A stretch of 49,082 bases of DNA, from assembly GCA_016208485.1 (NCBI GenBank), contig JACQXY010000005.1, forward strand, positions 1 through 49,082. Direction: 5' to 3'. Shown here one piece after another: positions 7,498-16,095 of the stretch; position 1 is the first letter of the stretch, and every line of letters starts with the position of its first letter. The translations under genes and the position numbers were made by a program. Under the pieces are notes generated by a model. The model had not been told where the DNA came from. It saw only the letters and a program-made list of their open reading frames with translations, and searched no databases. Source of the stretch: Acidobacteriota bacterium. Lineage in GTDB: Bacteria > Actinomycetota > AC-67.

Positions 7498-8553
7498 GTG
7501 TCTGCCGAAGGGGTCTCCGAGGTCGCCGGCGCGTCCGACCGGTTCCTGCGCGCGTGCCGCCGCGAACCGGTCGACCTGACGCCGGTGTGGTTCATGCGAC
7601 AGGCCGGCCGCTACCTCCCCGAGTACCGGGCGGCGCGCGCGGATCGTGATGTCCTTCAGATGTCACGCATCCCGGAGATGGCGGTGGAGATCACGCTTCA
7701 GCCGGTGCGCCGCCTCGGCGTCGACGCCGCGATCCTGTACTCCGACATCATGGTCCCGCTGGCCGCAACCGGCGTGGAGGTGCGCATGGCGCCGGGGCTC
7801 GGGCCGGTGATCGACGAGCCGATCCGCGCGCCGTCCGACCTCTCGCGCCTCCGGCCGCTCGATCCCGACTCGGACATCCCGTTCGTGCTAGAGGCGGTCC
7901 GGATGCTCCGCCGGGACCTGACGGTCCCGCTGATCGGCTTCGCCGGCGGCCCGTACACGCTCGCGAGCTACCTCGTCGAGGGGCGGCCGGCGCGCGATCA
8001 CCCCCGGACCCGCGCGCTGATGCACGGCGATCCCGCCGTGTGGGAGGGCCTGCTCGACCGGCTCGCCGGCACGGTGCTCGCGCTCCTTCGCGCGCAGGTG
8101 GCGGCCGGCGCGCAGGCCGTGCAGCTCTTCGACTCCTGGGTCGGCGACCTCGACCCGGGCGACTACGAGCGTTTCGTGCTTCCGTGGGTCTCTCGGATCT
8201 TCGAGGAACTCGCGCCGCTCGGCGTCCCGCGCATCCACTTCGGGGTCGGCACCGGCGAGTTGCTCGCGCTGATGCGCGCGGCCGGCGCCGACGTCGTGGG
8301 GGTGGACTGGCGCGTGCCGCTCGACCGCGCGTGGGATCGTGTCGGCCGCGACGCGGCGGTGCAGGGGAACCTCGATCCCGCGGTTTGCCTTGCGCCGTGG
8401 GATGCGGTGGAGCGCAAGGCCCTGGAGGTGCTCCGGCGCGCGGACGGCAGGCCCGGGCACGTGTTCAACCTCGGCCACGGCGTGTTCCCGCAGACCCCTC
8501 CCGAGACGTTGGAGCGCCTGGTCGATCTGGTGCACTCGCGCACCGCGCGCTGA
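7498..8553 (+). CDS. hemE: Uroporphyrinogen decarboxylase
   Basis: This 351-residue enzyme removes four carboxyl groups from uroporphyrinogen III to give coproporphyrinogen III. The signature RQAGRYLPEYR is at residues 34-44; YSDIMVP and GFAGGPYTLASYL follow, and the C-terminal NLGHGVFPQTP is conserved. GTG 7498 is preferred over the upstream TTG at 7471 because the length then matches the family and a TAGACT -10 box sits 7 bases before it. The stop overlaps the hemH ATG by one base (TGATG), so it leads the run hemE-hemH-membrane protein-hemA-hemB-ispH. Confidence 0.95.
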   Translation: MSAEGVSEVAGASDRFLRACRREPVDLTPVWFMRQAGRYLPEYRAARADRDVLQMSRIPEMAVEITLQPVRRLGVDAAILYSDIMVPLAATGVEVRMAPGLGPVIDEPIRAPSDLSRLRPLDPDSDIPFVLEAVRMLRRDLTVPLIGFAGGPYTLASYLVEGRPARDHPRTRALMHGDPAVWEGLLDRLAGTVLALLRAQVAAGAQAVQLFDSWVGDLDPGDYERFVLPWVSRIFEELAPLGVPRIHFGVGTGELLALMRAAGADVVGVDWRVPLDRAWDRVGRDAAVQGNLDPAVCLAPWDAVERKALEVLRRADGRPGHVFNLGHGVFPQTPPETLERLVDLVHSRTAR

Positions 8554-9572
8554 TGGCGGCCGAAAGACGCGAGGTCGGGCTGCTCGTGATGGCCTACGGT
8601 ACACCGTCGGGCCCCGAGGACGTCGCGCGCTTCTTCACCGACATCCGAGGGGGCCGCGCATCGTCCCCGGACCAGCTCGCGGAGCTGCGCGCGCGGTACC
8701 GGGCCATCGGCGACGTCGTGCCGCTCGCGCGGATCACGACCGAGCAGGCCGAGCGGACGTGCGAGGAGCTGTCGCGTGACCCGGCAGGCCCGGAGTTCCG
8801 TGCCTACGTCGGGATGAAGCACTCCTCGCCCTCCATCGAGGAGGCGGTCTCGGCCATGGTCGCCGGCGGCGCGCGCGAGGCCGTCGCGATCGTGATGGCT
8901 CCCCACTACTCCCGGCTCTCGGTGGGGTCCTACGTCGAGCGGTTGCGCGCGGCGACGGCGCCGGGGGGTCCCGAGGTCGACGTGATCGAGTCCTGGCACG
9001 ACCACCCGGCGTTCCTGGATCTGCTCGCGGGGCGCGTCCGAGGCGCGCTCGAGCCGCTCGGCCGGAAGGAACTCGCTCGCTCGCTCGTGGTCTTCACCGC
9101 GCACAGCCTCCCGGCGCGGATCGTGGACGAGGGCGACCCGTACCCCCGCCAGGTGCGCGCGACCGCCGACGCCGTGGCGGAGCGGCTGGGACTTCCGAGC
9201 GTCGCGGTCGCCTGGCAGAGCGCCGCGCGAACCGGCGAGCCCTGGCTCGTCCCGACCCTCGACGACGTCGTCCGGGGGGCGGCGGTGGGGGGGGCGGAGG
9301 TGGTCGTGGTGTGTCCGTGCGGGTTCGTGGCCGATCACCTCGAGATCCTCTACGACCTCGACATCGAGGCGCGCCAGACCGCGCGCCGGGCGGGTATCCG
9401 CCTCGTTCGGACCGAGTCGCTGAACGCCGACCCCGACTTCGTGCGCGCGCTGGCGGCGATCGTTCGCGATCACCTCGCCCGCCCTCGGCGATCACCTCGC
9501 CCGCCCTCGGTAGGAGGGGCCGGGCCGTCCGTCTCGCGCGCGGGGCCGCCAGGCCTCACAATGTATCCGTGA
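8553..9572 (+). CDS. hemH: Ferrochelatase (probably coproporphyrin III ferrochelatase), extended C-terminus
   Basis: The 339-residue protein inserts Fe2+ into a porphyrin. It contains MAYGTP at the N-terminus, the active-site FTAHSLPARI and the conserved glutamate segment GFVADHLEILYD. In Actinobacteria this enzyme usually acts on coproporphyrin III (CpfC). An oddity is the tail: a 22-base tandem duplication (9466-9509) shifts the frame just before a TAG that would have ended the protein at residue 312. The last 27 residues are therefore Pro/Gly/Ser-rich sequence not seen in the family. The core enzyme looks intact. It starts at ATG 8553, overlapping the hemE stop. Confidence 0.93.
   Translation: MAAERREVGLLVMAYGTPSGPEDVARFFTDIRGGRASSPDQLAELRARYRAIGDVVPLARITTEQAERTCEELSRDPAGPEFRAYVGMKHSSPSIEEAVSAMVAGGAREAVAIVMAPHYSRLSVGSYVERLRAATAPGGPEVDVIESWHDHPAFLDLLAGRVRGALEPLGRKELARSLVVFTAHSLPARIVDEGDPYPRQVRATADAVAERLGLPSVAVAWQSAARTGEPWLVPTLDDVVRGAAVGGAEVVVVCPCGFVADHLEILYDLDIEARQTARRAGIRLVRTESLNADPDFVRALAAIVRDHLARPRRSPRPPSVGGAGPSVSRAGPPGLTMYP
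9466..9509. repeat. 22-base tandem duplication at the 3' end of hemH
   Basis: Two exact copies of a 22-base unit (9466-9487 and 9488-9509) lie head to tail. Because 22 is not a multiple of three, the second copy is read in another frame. With a single copy the frame would read CGG TAG and stop. Confidence 0.95.
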
Positions 9573-9597
9573 TGGACGTACCGGCAGGCCCGGAGCC

Positions 9598-10305
9598 ATG
9601 AGGATCCTGACGGCGTTCAGCGCCGTGGTCGCCGCGCTCGCCGCGGGGGCGGCGACGGTCGCGATTGCACGTCTTCACCTCCGCTCCCGGCGTCCGAACA
9701 CCGCGTGCTGGGTCGTGTCGCTCTCGCTGTTCACTCTCGCGTCGTCCGCCCTCGCCGCCGGCTCGTTCGCCGGGTGGTCGGGCCCTCTCTTCCGGCTCTA
9801 CTACCTCACCGGAGGGGTCCTCACCGTCCCGTGGATGGCGCTCGGCGCCGCCTGGCTCTTCGGGCCGAAGCGGATCGCCCGCGCGGGGACCTTCCTCACG
9901 CTCGCGCTCACGTTCTTCGCCACCGGGGTGGCAGCCGCCGCGCGAGTGCGGGTTGCCGGCAGCGGTCCCCTCCCGGAGATGAGCACGGTGCTCGCCGGCG
10001 CGGGCCTCGCGCGCGCGCTGGCGGTGGTCGCGAACGCCGGGGGCACGCCGCTCGCGATCTGGCTGCTCCTGCGCGCGGCGCGGACTCTCCGGCGCAAGCA
10101 CGTGATGCCCTCGAGGGTCTGGGGCGCCTCGACGGTGAGCGCCGGCATCGGGGTCGCGGCGGTCGGCGGGGTGCTGGCCGCGCTCGGCGGCGTCGTCTTC
10201 CTCGGCCCGGCGCTCGCTCTCGGGGGCGTGCTGATGCTCGTCGGGTTCGCGCTGTGGGACCGGAAGCGGGCGCTGCGGGCGGTGTCGTCGGGGGAGGCGG
10301 CGTGA
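9598..10305 (+). CDS. Multi-pass membrane protein of the heme operon
   Basis: This 235-residue hydrophobic protein has about six or seven predicted membrane segments: residues about 4-24, 38-58, 67-88, 98-115, 135-157, 178-200 and 202-222. A basic loop (RAARTLRRKH) separates the last segments. I do not recognise a named family. Its place between hemH and hemA, with a 4-base overlap into hemA (GTGA), recalls the membrane protein HemX found beside hemA in Bacillus, but no sequence signature proves the link. The ATG at 9598 lies 25 bases after the present hemH stop. Confidence 0.8.
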   Translation: MRILTAFSAVVAALAAGAATVAIARLHLRSRRPNTACWVVSLSLFTLASSALAAGSFAGWSGPLFRLYYLTGGVLTVPWMALGAAWLFGPKRIARAGTFLTLALTFFATGVAAAARVRVAGSGPLPEMSTVLAGAGLARALAVVANAGGTPLAIWLLLRAARTLRRKHVMPSRVWGASTVSAGIGVAAVGGVLAALGGVVFLGPALALGGVLMLVGFALWDRKRALRAVSSGEAA

Positions 10306-11591
10306 GCTTCCTCGTCGTCAGCCTCAGCTACCGGAGCGTGCCGATGGCCGATCTCGAGCGCGTCGCCTTCCGGGAAGGGGCGCTCGGGGACGCGCTCTCG
10401 TGCATCCTGCTCACGCGGGACGTCTTGGAGGCGGCGTTGCTGTCCACCTGCAACCGCACCGAGGTCCTCGCGTGGACGCGAGAGCCGGGGCCGGCCTCGG
10501 TGGATGTGCGCCGGATCATCGAGGACCTCCGCGGGCTGCCGCGCGGCTGGACTGACTCGCGGGGCCTGATCCTCGAAGGCGAGGAGGCCATCCGCCACCT
10601 GTTTCTGGTCGTCGCCGGACTGGACTCGATGGCGCCGGGGGAGTCCCAGATCCAGGGCCAGGTGCGCGAGGCATACCGGTCGGCGTGCGAGCTGGGGTCG
10701 GTGGGGCCGAACATGCACGCGCTCTTCGGGCGGGCGCTCGACGCCGGCAGGCGCGTGCGCGCCGGGAGCGGGCTCGCCAAGGCCAGGCTGTCGCTGTCGG
10801 AGGCCGGTGTCGAGGCGATCGGCGCCGCGCTCGGAGATCTCTGCGGGCGGGAGACGCTCGTCGTGGGGGCGGGGAAGATGGCCGAACTCGCCCTGCAAGC
10901 CCTCCGGGCGCGTGGCGCCGGCGTCGCGGTCGTCGCTCGCCGTCCGGAGGCCGGAGCGGCGCTCGCGAAGCGAGTGGGATGTCCGTTCATCCCCGTAGCG
11001 GCCCTCGAGCAGGCGCTCGGCCGCGCCGACGCCGCGGTCTTCGCGACGGCCGCCCCGCACGTCATCCTCACCGGGGATTCCGCCTTGCGCGCGGCGCGCG
11101 CGCGCGACCGCGACCCCCTGGTCATCGTCGACCTCGGCGTGCCGCACAACGTGGACCCCGAGGTCGGCGAGGTGGAGGGGATCTCGCTGTACGACCTCGA
11201 CCGGCTCCACCTGGAGAGGGCCACCGGCGCCGATGGGTGGGGGCGCGAGCTGTCCAGCGCCCGCGAGCTCGCGCTCGCCGAGGCGGACCGGTGCGCCGCT
11301 TGGTTCCGCTCGCGCGGCGCGAACGACTTCGTGACCCGCGTGCAGCAGCTCGCCACCGATCTTGCCGCGAGCGAGGCGGAGCGCGCCGCGCGTGCGATGG
11401 GCGTCTCCGAGGAAGCCATCCGCGACGCGGTGGCGCAGGCCGTGCGCGGCGCGCTCCGCAAGATCCTGCACACCCCGACCGTTCGGGCGAAGGAGGCCGC
11501 CGCGCGCGGCGACGAGGCCGCGCTCGAGACCGCGCGCTGGCTGTTCGGGCTCGACGACGACGCCGCCGACTCGGGGGCCGCGGGCGGCTGA
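10302..11591 (+). CDS. hemA: Glutamyl-tRNA reductase
   Basis: HemA reduces glutamyl-tRNA to glutamate-1-semialdehyde with NADPH, the first committed step of the C5 route to 5-aminolevulinate. The protein has 429 residues. The catalytic cysteine is Cys50 in LSTCNRTE, the same number as in characterised enzymes. GESQIQGQVREAY, the nucleotide-binding VVGAGKMAELA and DLGVPHNVDP follow, and the C-terminus is the helical dimerisation domain. GTG 10302 overlaps the upstream stop. The hemL gene needed for the next step is not in this window. Confidence 0.96.
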   Translation: MSFLVVSLSYRSVPMADLERVAFREGALGDALSCILLTRDVLEAALLSTCNRTEVLAWTREPGPASVDVRRIIEDLRGLPRGWTDSRGLILEGEEAIRHLFLVVAGLDSMAPGESQIQGQVREAYRSACELGSVGPNMHALFGRALDAGRRVRAGSGLAKARLSLSEAGVEAIGAALGDLCGRETLVVGAGKMAELALQALRARGAGVAVVARRPEAGAALAKRVGCPFIPVAALEQALGRADAAVFATAAPHVILTGDSALRAARARDRDPLVIVDLGVPHNVDPEVGEVEGISLYDLDRLHLERATGADGWGRELSSARELALAEADRCAAWFRSRGANDFVTRVQQLATDLAASEAERAARAMGVSEEAIRDAVAQAVRGALRKILHTPTVRAKEAAARGDEAALETARWLFGLDDDAADSGAAGG

Positions 11592-12580
11592 TGGCCTTTC
11601 CCGCGCAGCGCCCGTGCCGGCTCCGCCGGACTCCCGTGCTGCGCCGCTTGGTCCGGGAGACCGCGCTCTCGGTCGACGACCTCGTCGCGCCGCTGTTCGT
11701 CCGCGAGGGCGCCCGAGAGCCGGTCGAGGTCGCCTCGATGCCAGGCCAGGTCCAGCACACCATCGAGTCGGCGCGCAAGGAAGCGGCGGAGTGCGCGGCG
11801 CTCGGGATCCCCGCCGTCGTGCTGTTCGGGGTCCCGGCGACGAAGGACGCGACCGGATCCGGCGCCGATCGCGAGGACGGGATCGTGCAGCGGGCGCTGC
11901 GCGAGCTGCGCGCGGAGGCCGGCGACGCCCTCGTCCTCATCTCCGATCTCTGTCTCGACGAGTACACCGACCACGGCCACTGCGGCGTGGTGCGCGACGG
12001 CCGGGTGGACAACGACGCGACCCTCGACCGCTACCGCGCGATCGCCGCCTCCCAGGCGGCGGCCGGCGCCGACATCGTCGCCCCCTCGGGCATGATGGAC
12101 GGGCAGGTCGCCGCCATCCGCGAGGCCCTCGACTCCGCGGGATTCGCCGAGACCGCGATCATGTCCTACGCGGCGAAGTTCGCGAGCGCCATGTACGGAC
12201 CGTTCCGCGACGCGGCGGAGTGCGCGCCGCGCTTCGGGGACCGCGCCGGCTACCAGATGGACCCGGCGAACGCCCGGGAGGCCGTGCGCGAGGCGCTTGC
12301 CGACGTCGAGGAGGGCGCGGACATCGTGATGGTGAAGCCGGCACTCGCCTACCTCGACATCGTGCGGGCGGTGGCCGAGGCGACCCGCGTGCCGCTCGCC
12401 GCGTACAACGTCTCCGGGGAGTACGCGATGCTGAAGGCGGCGGCGGCGGCCGGCTGGATCGACGAGCCGCGCGCGATGATGGAGGTGCTCGGCTGCATCC
12501 GGCGCGCCGGGGCGGACATGGTCATCACCTACCACGCGAAGGACGCGGCGCGCATGCTGCTGCGCGGCCGGGAGGCTTGA
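11591..12580 (+). CDS. hemB: Delta-aminolevulinic acid dehydratase (porphobilinogen synthase)
   Basis: HemB condenses two 5-aminolevulinates to porphobilinogen. The product is 329 residues. Both Schiff-base lysines are in expected contexts: YAAKFASAMYGPFR and MVKPALAYLD. The metal loop reads DLCLDEYTDHGHCG, that is Cys-Asp-Cys in place of the three-cysteine zinc site, a form common in Actinobacteria. The ATG overlaps the hemA stop by one base (TGATG). hemA, hemB and ispH run without gaps, giving one transcript. Confidence 0.96.
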   Translation: MAFPAQRPCRLRRTPVLRRLVRETALSVDDLVAPLFVREGAREPVEVASMPGQVQHTIESARKEAAECAALGIPAVVLFGVPATKDATGSGADREDGIVQRALRELRAEAGDALVLISDLCLDEYTDHGHCGVVRDGRVDNDATLDRYRAIAASQAAAGADIVAPSGMMDGQVAAIREALDSAGFAETAIMSYAAKFASAMYGPFRDAAECAPRFGDRAGYQMDPANAREAVREALADVEEGADIVMVKPALAYLDIVRAVAEATRVPLAAYNVSGEYAMLKAAAAAGWIDEPRAMMEVLGCIRRAGADMVITYHAKDAARMLLRGREA

Positions 12581-12583
12581 GCG

Positions 12584-13540
12584 GTGGTCGAGAGGATCCT
12601 GCTCGCCTCGCCCCGAGGGTACTGCGCGGGAGTGGACCGCGCGGTGGAGACCGTCGAGCGCGCGATCGAGTCCTTCGGCGCGCCGGTGTACGTGCGCAAG
12701 CAGATCGTGCACAACCTCCACGTCGTGCGGGACCTCGAGAAGAAGGGGGCCGTCTTCGTGGAGGAGCTTGAGGAGATGCCCGAGGGCGCGACCGTGATCC
12801 TGTCGGCGCACGGCGTGGCGCCGGAGGTTTACCGGTCCGCGCGCGCCCGCCGGCTGCGGGCGGTCGACGCCACCTGCCCGCTCGTCACCAAGGTCCACCT
12901 CGAGGCCCGCCGGTTCGCCCGCGAGGGATACCACATCGTGCTGATCGGCCACGAGGGGCACGAGGAGGTCGTCGGCACGATGGGCGAAGCGCCGGCTTCC
13001 ATCACGCTCATCGGCGCCCCCGAGGAGGCCGAGCGCCTCGAGCTGCCCGCCTCCGCTCGCGTCGCCTACCTGTCGCAGACCACGCTCTCGGTGGACGAGA
13101 CGAACGAGGTGATCGAGGTCCTGCGCCGCAGGTTCCCGGCGATCGCCGGCCCCCGGGGCGAGGACATCTGCTACGCGACCCAGAACCGGCAGCAGGCCGT
13201 CAAGGCGCTTGCATCGCGCGCGGATCTCGTGCTCGTGATCGGCTCGGTGAACTCCTCGAATTCGCGCCGGCTGGCGGAGGTCGCCCGGGCGCGCGGGGCG
13301 CGGGCCCATCTCGTGGACGACGAGACGCAGATCGACCCGGCCTGGCTCGAGGGGGTCACCCTCGTGGGGATCACCTCGGGGGCATCGGCGCCGGAGCGGC
13401 TCGTCGAGCGCGTGCTCGGGTGGTTTCGCGCGCGCGGAGTCTCGGGCGTCGAGGAGGTGCGGGTCGTCGAGGAGGACGTGCACTTCGCGCTTCCCCGCGA
13501 GCTGCCCGAGGGGGCTTCCGCGCGCGGGCCCGGGGGTTGA
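12584..13540 (+). CDS. ispH: 4-hydroxy-3-methylbut-2-enyl diphosphate reductase
   Basis: This 318-residue iron-sulfur enzyme (also LytB) makes IPP and DMAPP in the last step of the MEP isoprenoid pathway. The three cluster cysteines are in PRGYCAGV, DATCPLV and EDICYATQNRQ; the substrate-binding VILSAHG and the SSNSRRL motif are present. GTG 12584 starts 3 bases after the hemB stop and 4 residues before the conserved LASPRGYC. It shares no pathway with heme directly, but its co-transcription with hem genes fits coupled supply of isoprenoids and heme. Confidence 0.95.
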   Translation: MVERILLASPRGYCAGVDRAVETVERAIESFGAPVYVRKQIVHNLHVVRDLEKKGAVFVEELEEMPEGATVILSAHGVAPEVYRSARARRLRAVDATCPLVTKVHLEARRFAREGYHIVLIGHEGHEEVVGTMGEAPASITLIGAPEEAERLELPASARVAYLSQTTLSVDETNEVIEVLRRRFPAIAGPRGEDICYATQNRQQAVKALASRADLVLVIGSVNSSNSRRLAEVARARGARAHLVDDETQIDPAWLEGVTLVGITSGASAPERLVERVLGWFRARGVSGVEEVRVVEEDVHFALPRELPEGASARGPGG

Positions 13541-13575
13541 CCGCCGGGTCGCGCTCCGGTCTCCCCGCGAGAGCC

Positions 13576-13594
13576 GTTGACATCACGACATCAA
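13576..13594 (+). repeat. 19-base repeat, copy A (vapBC -35/operator-like half site)
   Basis: The 19 bases from 13576 recur exactly at 16096-16114. Copy A lies in the 226-base gap after ispH and contains a perfect TTGACA, but no -10 box follows at the right distance and no antitoxin gene is present. The rest of this gap shows a small hairpin (GGACTCG 13618 with CGAGTCC 13638) and a purine-rich ribosome-binding site before the ATG at 13767, and nothing else I can name. Confidence 0.85.
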
Positions 13595-13766
13595 CCGTTC
13601 TGAAGAAAGAGTCCATGGGACTCGTTCGGCAGGGCCGCGAGTCCCGAAGGTTGAGGGCCATGAGACCCTGTCCCCCCGCATTCGGCCAAGGTAGAGCCGA
13701 GAAGCGCCCGCGAGGGGAGGTGAGGGCGAATTCGGGGACGCGGGGTTCTGCGAGAGGGGGGGGAAC

Positions 13767-14475
13767 ATGACCAGAACGAGAACAGCGCTGGCGCTCGCGA
13801 TTTGGAGTCTTGGCCCTCTTCGGACTCCTGCCGGTGCCCCCGGCTCTTGCAGCCAACTGCAGCGGCGCGAACTGTTACGCGGTCGGCTACACGCTCTCGG
13901 GCGGCACGAACTGGGGTGGCGGCAGCGCCCGCTGGGATACTCGGAGCTACACGGCCCCGGACTGGGCCAGCGGCGGGTTCGCGTCCGAGGTCATCTGGGT
14001 CCTGACACGCAGTGGCGATTCGTGCCCGGTCGAGGGAGGTTACGCCGGGGTCGAGGAAGGTTACACGCACGGGTGGCAGGGCCAGAACATCCGGACGCTC
14101 TACTGGGTCGATGGATGTCCGTATACAGAGTACCGAATCACCGCATATTCGGCGGGGAGCGTCGGCAGCCTGCACGTCTACACGATCCAACAGCACACGT
14201 CTACTGCCTACCGCGTGTACTTCGACTACAACTACGTCGCCCAGGCCTCCGAGACGCCCTGGACACGGGAGGTGGAGGTGGGTCTGGAGGCAACGGATCA
14301 GGGAGCCACCTTCCCCACGACGACGGACGACGCGCTCCAGTACCGCGACTCCGGTTGCTGCACAGGTCACTGGCATTCATGGCCGAACGGCTACACGTAC
14401 GAGAATCGGCCCCCGTACGACTGGACCTGGATCACGAACTACACCAAGGGCCGTAACGGCCGCTGCGGATGCTGA
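13767..14475 (+). pseudogene. Secreted Cys/Trp/Tyr-rich protein with one-base frameshift in the signal peptide
   Basis: A strong purine-rich ribosome-binding site precedes ATG 13767. The first 12 residues (MTRTRTALALAI) are a signal-peptide start, but the frame then leaves it at a TTT run (13801-13803). Removing one T restores a continuous 235-residue protein: the signal peptide runs on through GVLALFGLLPVPPALA, with cleavage expected after ALA or ALAA. The mature part is rich in Tyr, Trp, Gly and Thr and has paired cysteines (DSGCC, final RCGC). No family is recognised. The downstream gene follows after 16 bases. It may be a true pseudogene, a phase-variable gene or an assembly error; the downstream frame (from TTG 13810) is otherwise intact. 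Confidence 0.7.
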
Positions 14476-14491
14476 AGGAGGTGGAGTAAGC

Positions 14492-15007
14492 ATGAGACGT
14501 CGCGGACGAATCATTCTAGTGGCGGCGATCGTGGCCGCAGCGCTCGGCGCAGGTGGCGCCGCGGTCGTAATCGCGGGCGGGGGCGGCGGGGACAACAACT
14601 TCGCCGTCTTCAACGATGATGATCCACCGGCTCAGCGACATGCCGTTGGCTCAGCAAGCGATGCCAGCGCTGCCCAGACTGACAACCAGGCGGCGGGTGG
14701 CGGCGCCTATGTGGGTAGCAACGCGGCAAGGAATGCCGCATTGGCGGCCGCCAGGGCACATGGCGAATCCGCGGCGAGAGTCGTTAGGAATGACTTCGTG
14801 ACGTACGGGGAAGCCCGGAAGCTGAGCGGGAGGGACGGTCTCAACGCGAGCATGGGGGACGACCGCGAGGTGTACTTCGTGGTCATGGAGGGGAAGTTTA
14901 CCTTCAACCGTGGACCCCGCGGGGTACCGAGTCGCGCGGGCACTCGCGTATACGTCATCATCGACGCCCCCACCGGGGACATCATGGAATTCGGCGAACT
15001 TGTGTAA
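14492..15007 (+). CDS. Membrane-anchored exported protein, PepSY-like C-terminus
   Basis: This is a 171-residue protein. An arginine-rich start (MRRRGR) and a hydrophobic stretch (about residues 7-29) form an uncleaved anchor or signal, followed by a Gly/Asp/Ala-rich linker. The C-terminal half (from about residue 85) has alternating strands ending in RVYVIIDAPTGDIME, which resembles the strand-turn of PepSY-type domains; this is a weak assignment. A good ribosome-binding site (AAGGAGGTGGAG) precedes the ATG. It is co-transcribed with the secreted protein just upstream, so the two may form a secreted protein/anchor pair. Confidence 0.72.
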   Translation: MRRRGRIILVAAIVAAALGAGGAAVVIAGGGGGDNNFAVFNDDDPPAQRHAVGSASDASAAQTDNQAAGGGAYVGSNAARNAALAAARAHGESAARVVRNDFVTYGEARKLSGRDGLNASMGDDREVYFVVMEGKFTFNRGPRGVPSRAGTRVYVIIDAPTGDIMEFGELV

Positions 15008-15056
15008 GTGGCCTTTCGCACTTTCTGCGGCTCCGGTCACATGAGCTGACACCCTC

Positions 15057-15462
15057 TACGCTGCGCGGGCGAGTGCTTCGATGAGGGCGTTCGCCATTTC
15101 GGAGTGAGCTGCAGCCGATCAGAGGATGCGAAAATGCGTCTGCGCCAGAGGACACATCGCAGCGCGGCCAGGGCGTCAGCGAATGATGGCGTTCGCTTGG
15201 ATGGATACCAGGGGAGGCTCGGCCAGGAGGGTTTGGTCCCCTGCGTGGTGAGATACCACAGCCACACGGCGGCGTAGATCCACAGCGACAGCGCCGCCGC
15301 GCGCTCCGGTCCCTTCCCCTTCCACGACTGGGGGGTGGCCGCCGAGGGACTGCTTGACGGCGCGGAAGGTGTCCTCGATGGACCAGCGCCCGGCGTAGTG
15401 AGCGGCAACCCAGGCGGGCGCGGCGTCTACGTCGGTGGTGAAGAAGAAGTCGTCGGGCGAAG
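15057..15462 (-). pseudogene. DDE transposase, C-terminal remnant with frameshifts
   Basis: Translated pieces in different minus-strand frames read as one transposase C-terminus: PDDFFFTTDVDAAPAWVA with WSIEDTFRAVKQ, then KGPERAAALSLWIY and SFADALAALRCVL, and finally EMANALIEALARAA before a stop. The frame changes at a six-G run (15330-15335 on the plus strand) and again near the end. The N-terminal catalytic part is missing. The sequence is fused to an IS110 remnant without a gap. Confidence 0.7.
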
Positions 15463-15827
15463 AGCGCGGCGCGCAGCCAAACGGGACCTCGGCGCGTGCG
15501 TCCCGACTTGCGCTTGCCCGCCGACTCGTTGTTGCCGGGGCATACGGCGGCCCAGGAGGCGAGGTGGTGCTCCGAGGGGAAGTGGGACATGTCGATCCCA
15601 ATCTCGGCGACGAGCACCTCGGCCATGCGCTTGTCGATGCCGGGGATCGTATCGCGCAGCTCAACCGCCTTGGCGAAAGGGATCATCACCCGATCGATCT
15701 CGGCCGAGAGGGAATCGATGATCTCCTCGATGTGGTCGATGTGGGCCAGGATGTGGCCGACCACGAGCGCGTGATGAGCGCGGAAGCGTCCCTCGATCGC
15801 CTCTTTGAGCTCGGGAAGATCTGTCAC
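15463..15827 (-). pseudogene. IS110-family transposase, internal remnant
   Basis: The minus frame encodes LPELKEAIEGRFRAHHAL, then a helical segment, DTIPGIDKRMAEVLVAEIG (the helix-hairpin-helix motif of the Transposase_20 domain) and WAAVCPGNNESAGKRKSGR. These are the conserved C-terminal parts of IS110/IS1111 transposases. The N-terminal DEDD RuvC-like domain is missing, and after WLRAAL the sequence changes into the DDE transposase remnant. The element is therefore dead. Confidence 0.75.
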
Positions 15828-16095
15828 CCCCTGGGGTAGCGCCAGCCCCGCTCGATCCTTCCGGGGATCCTTGCAGAGGTCTCGGGGAAATGGCAACAGG
15901 CGGGTTGGCACGCGCCGGCCAAGACCGGCCACGGCGAGAGCCCTGGGCACGGGGCGCCGACGGACTGTCCCGCGACAGCTCGGTGGCGGGCCGAGCAGGG
16001 CATGACCGACCCCTCGGTGGCGAATTCCCTCACCCCGGGAACATCTGCCGGCGATGCAACCAATGGAGGACAACGGTGGTGGGCCAACTCGGATG
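15828..16095. other. Non-coding stretch between transposase remnant and vapBC
   Basis: No gene is supported here. Frames are open but lack family motifs or codon bias. The stretch may contain decayed ends of the IS110 element. It ends where the vapBC promoter begins. Confidence 0.5.

Noticed and set aside
10328..13483. 1051-residue open frame on the minus strand
   Set aside because: It is antisense to hemA, hemB and ispH, and its translation is rich in Arg, His, Asp and Gly with no motif. Long antisense frames are expected in GC-rich DNA.
13541..13766. Possible riboswitch in the leader of the secreted-protein gene
   Set aside because: A hairpin and purine-rich motifs are present, but core motifs of c-di-GMP, c-di-AMP or cobalamin riboswitches could not be matched.
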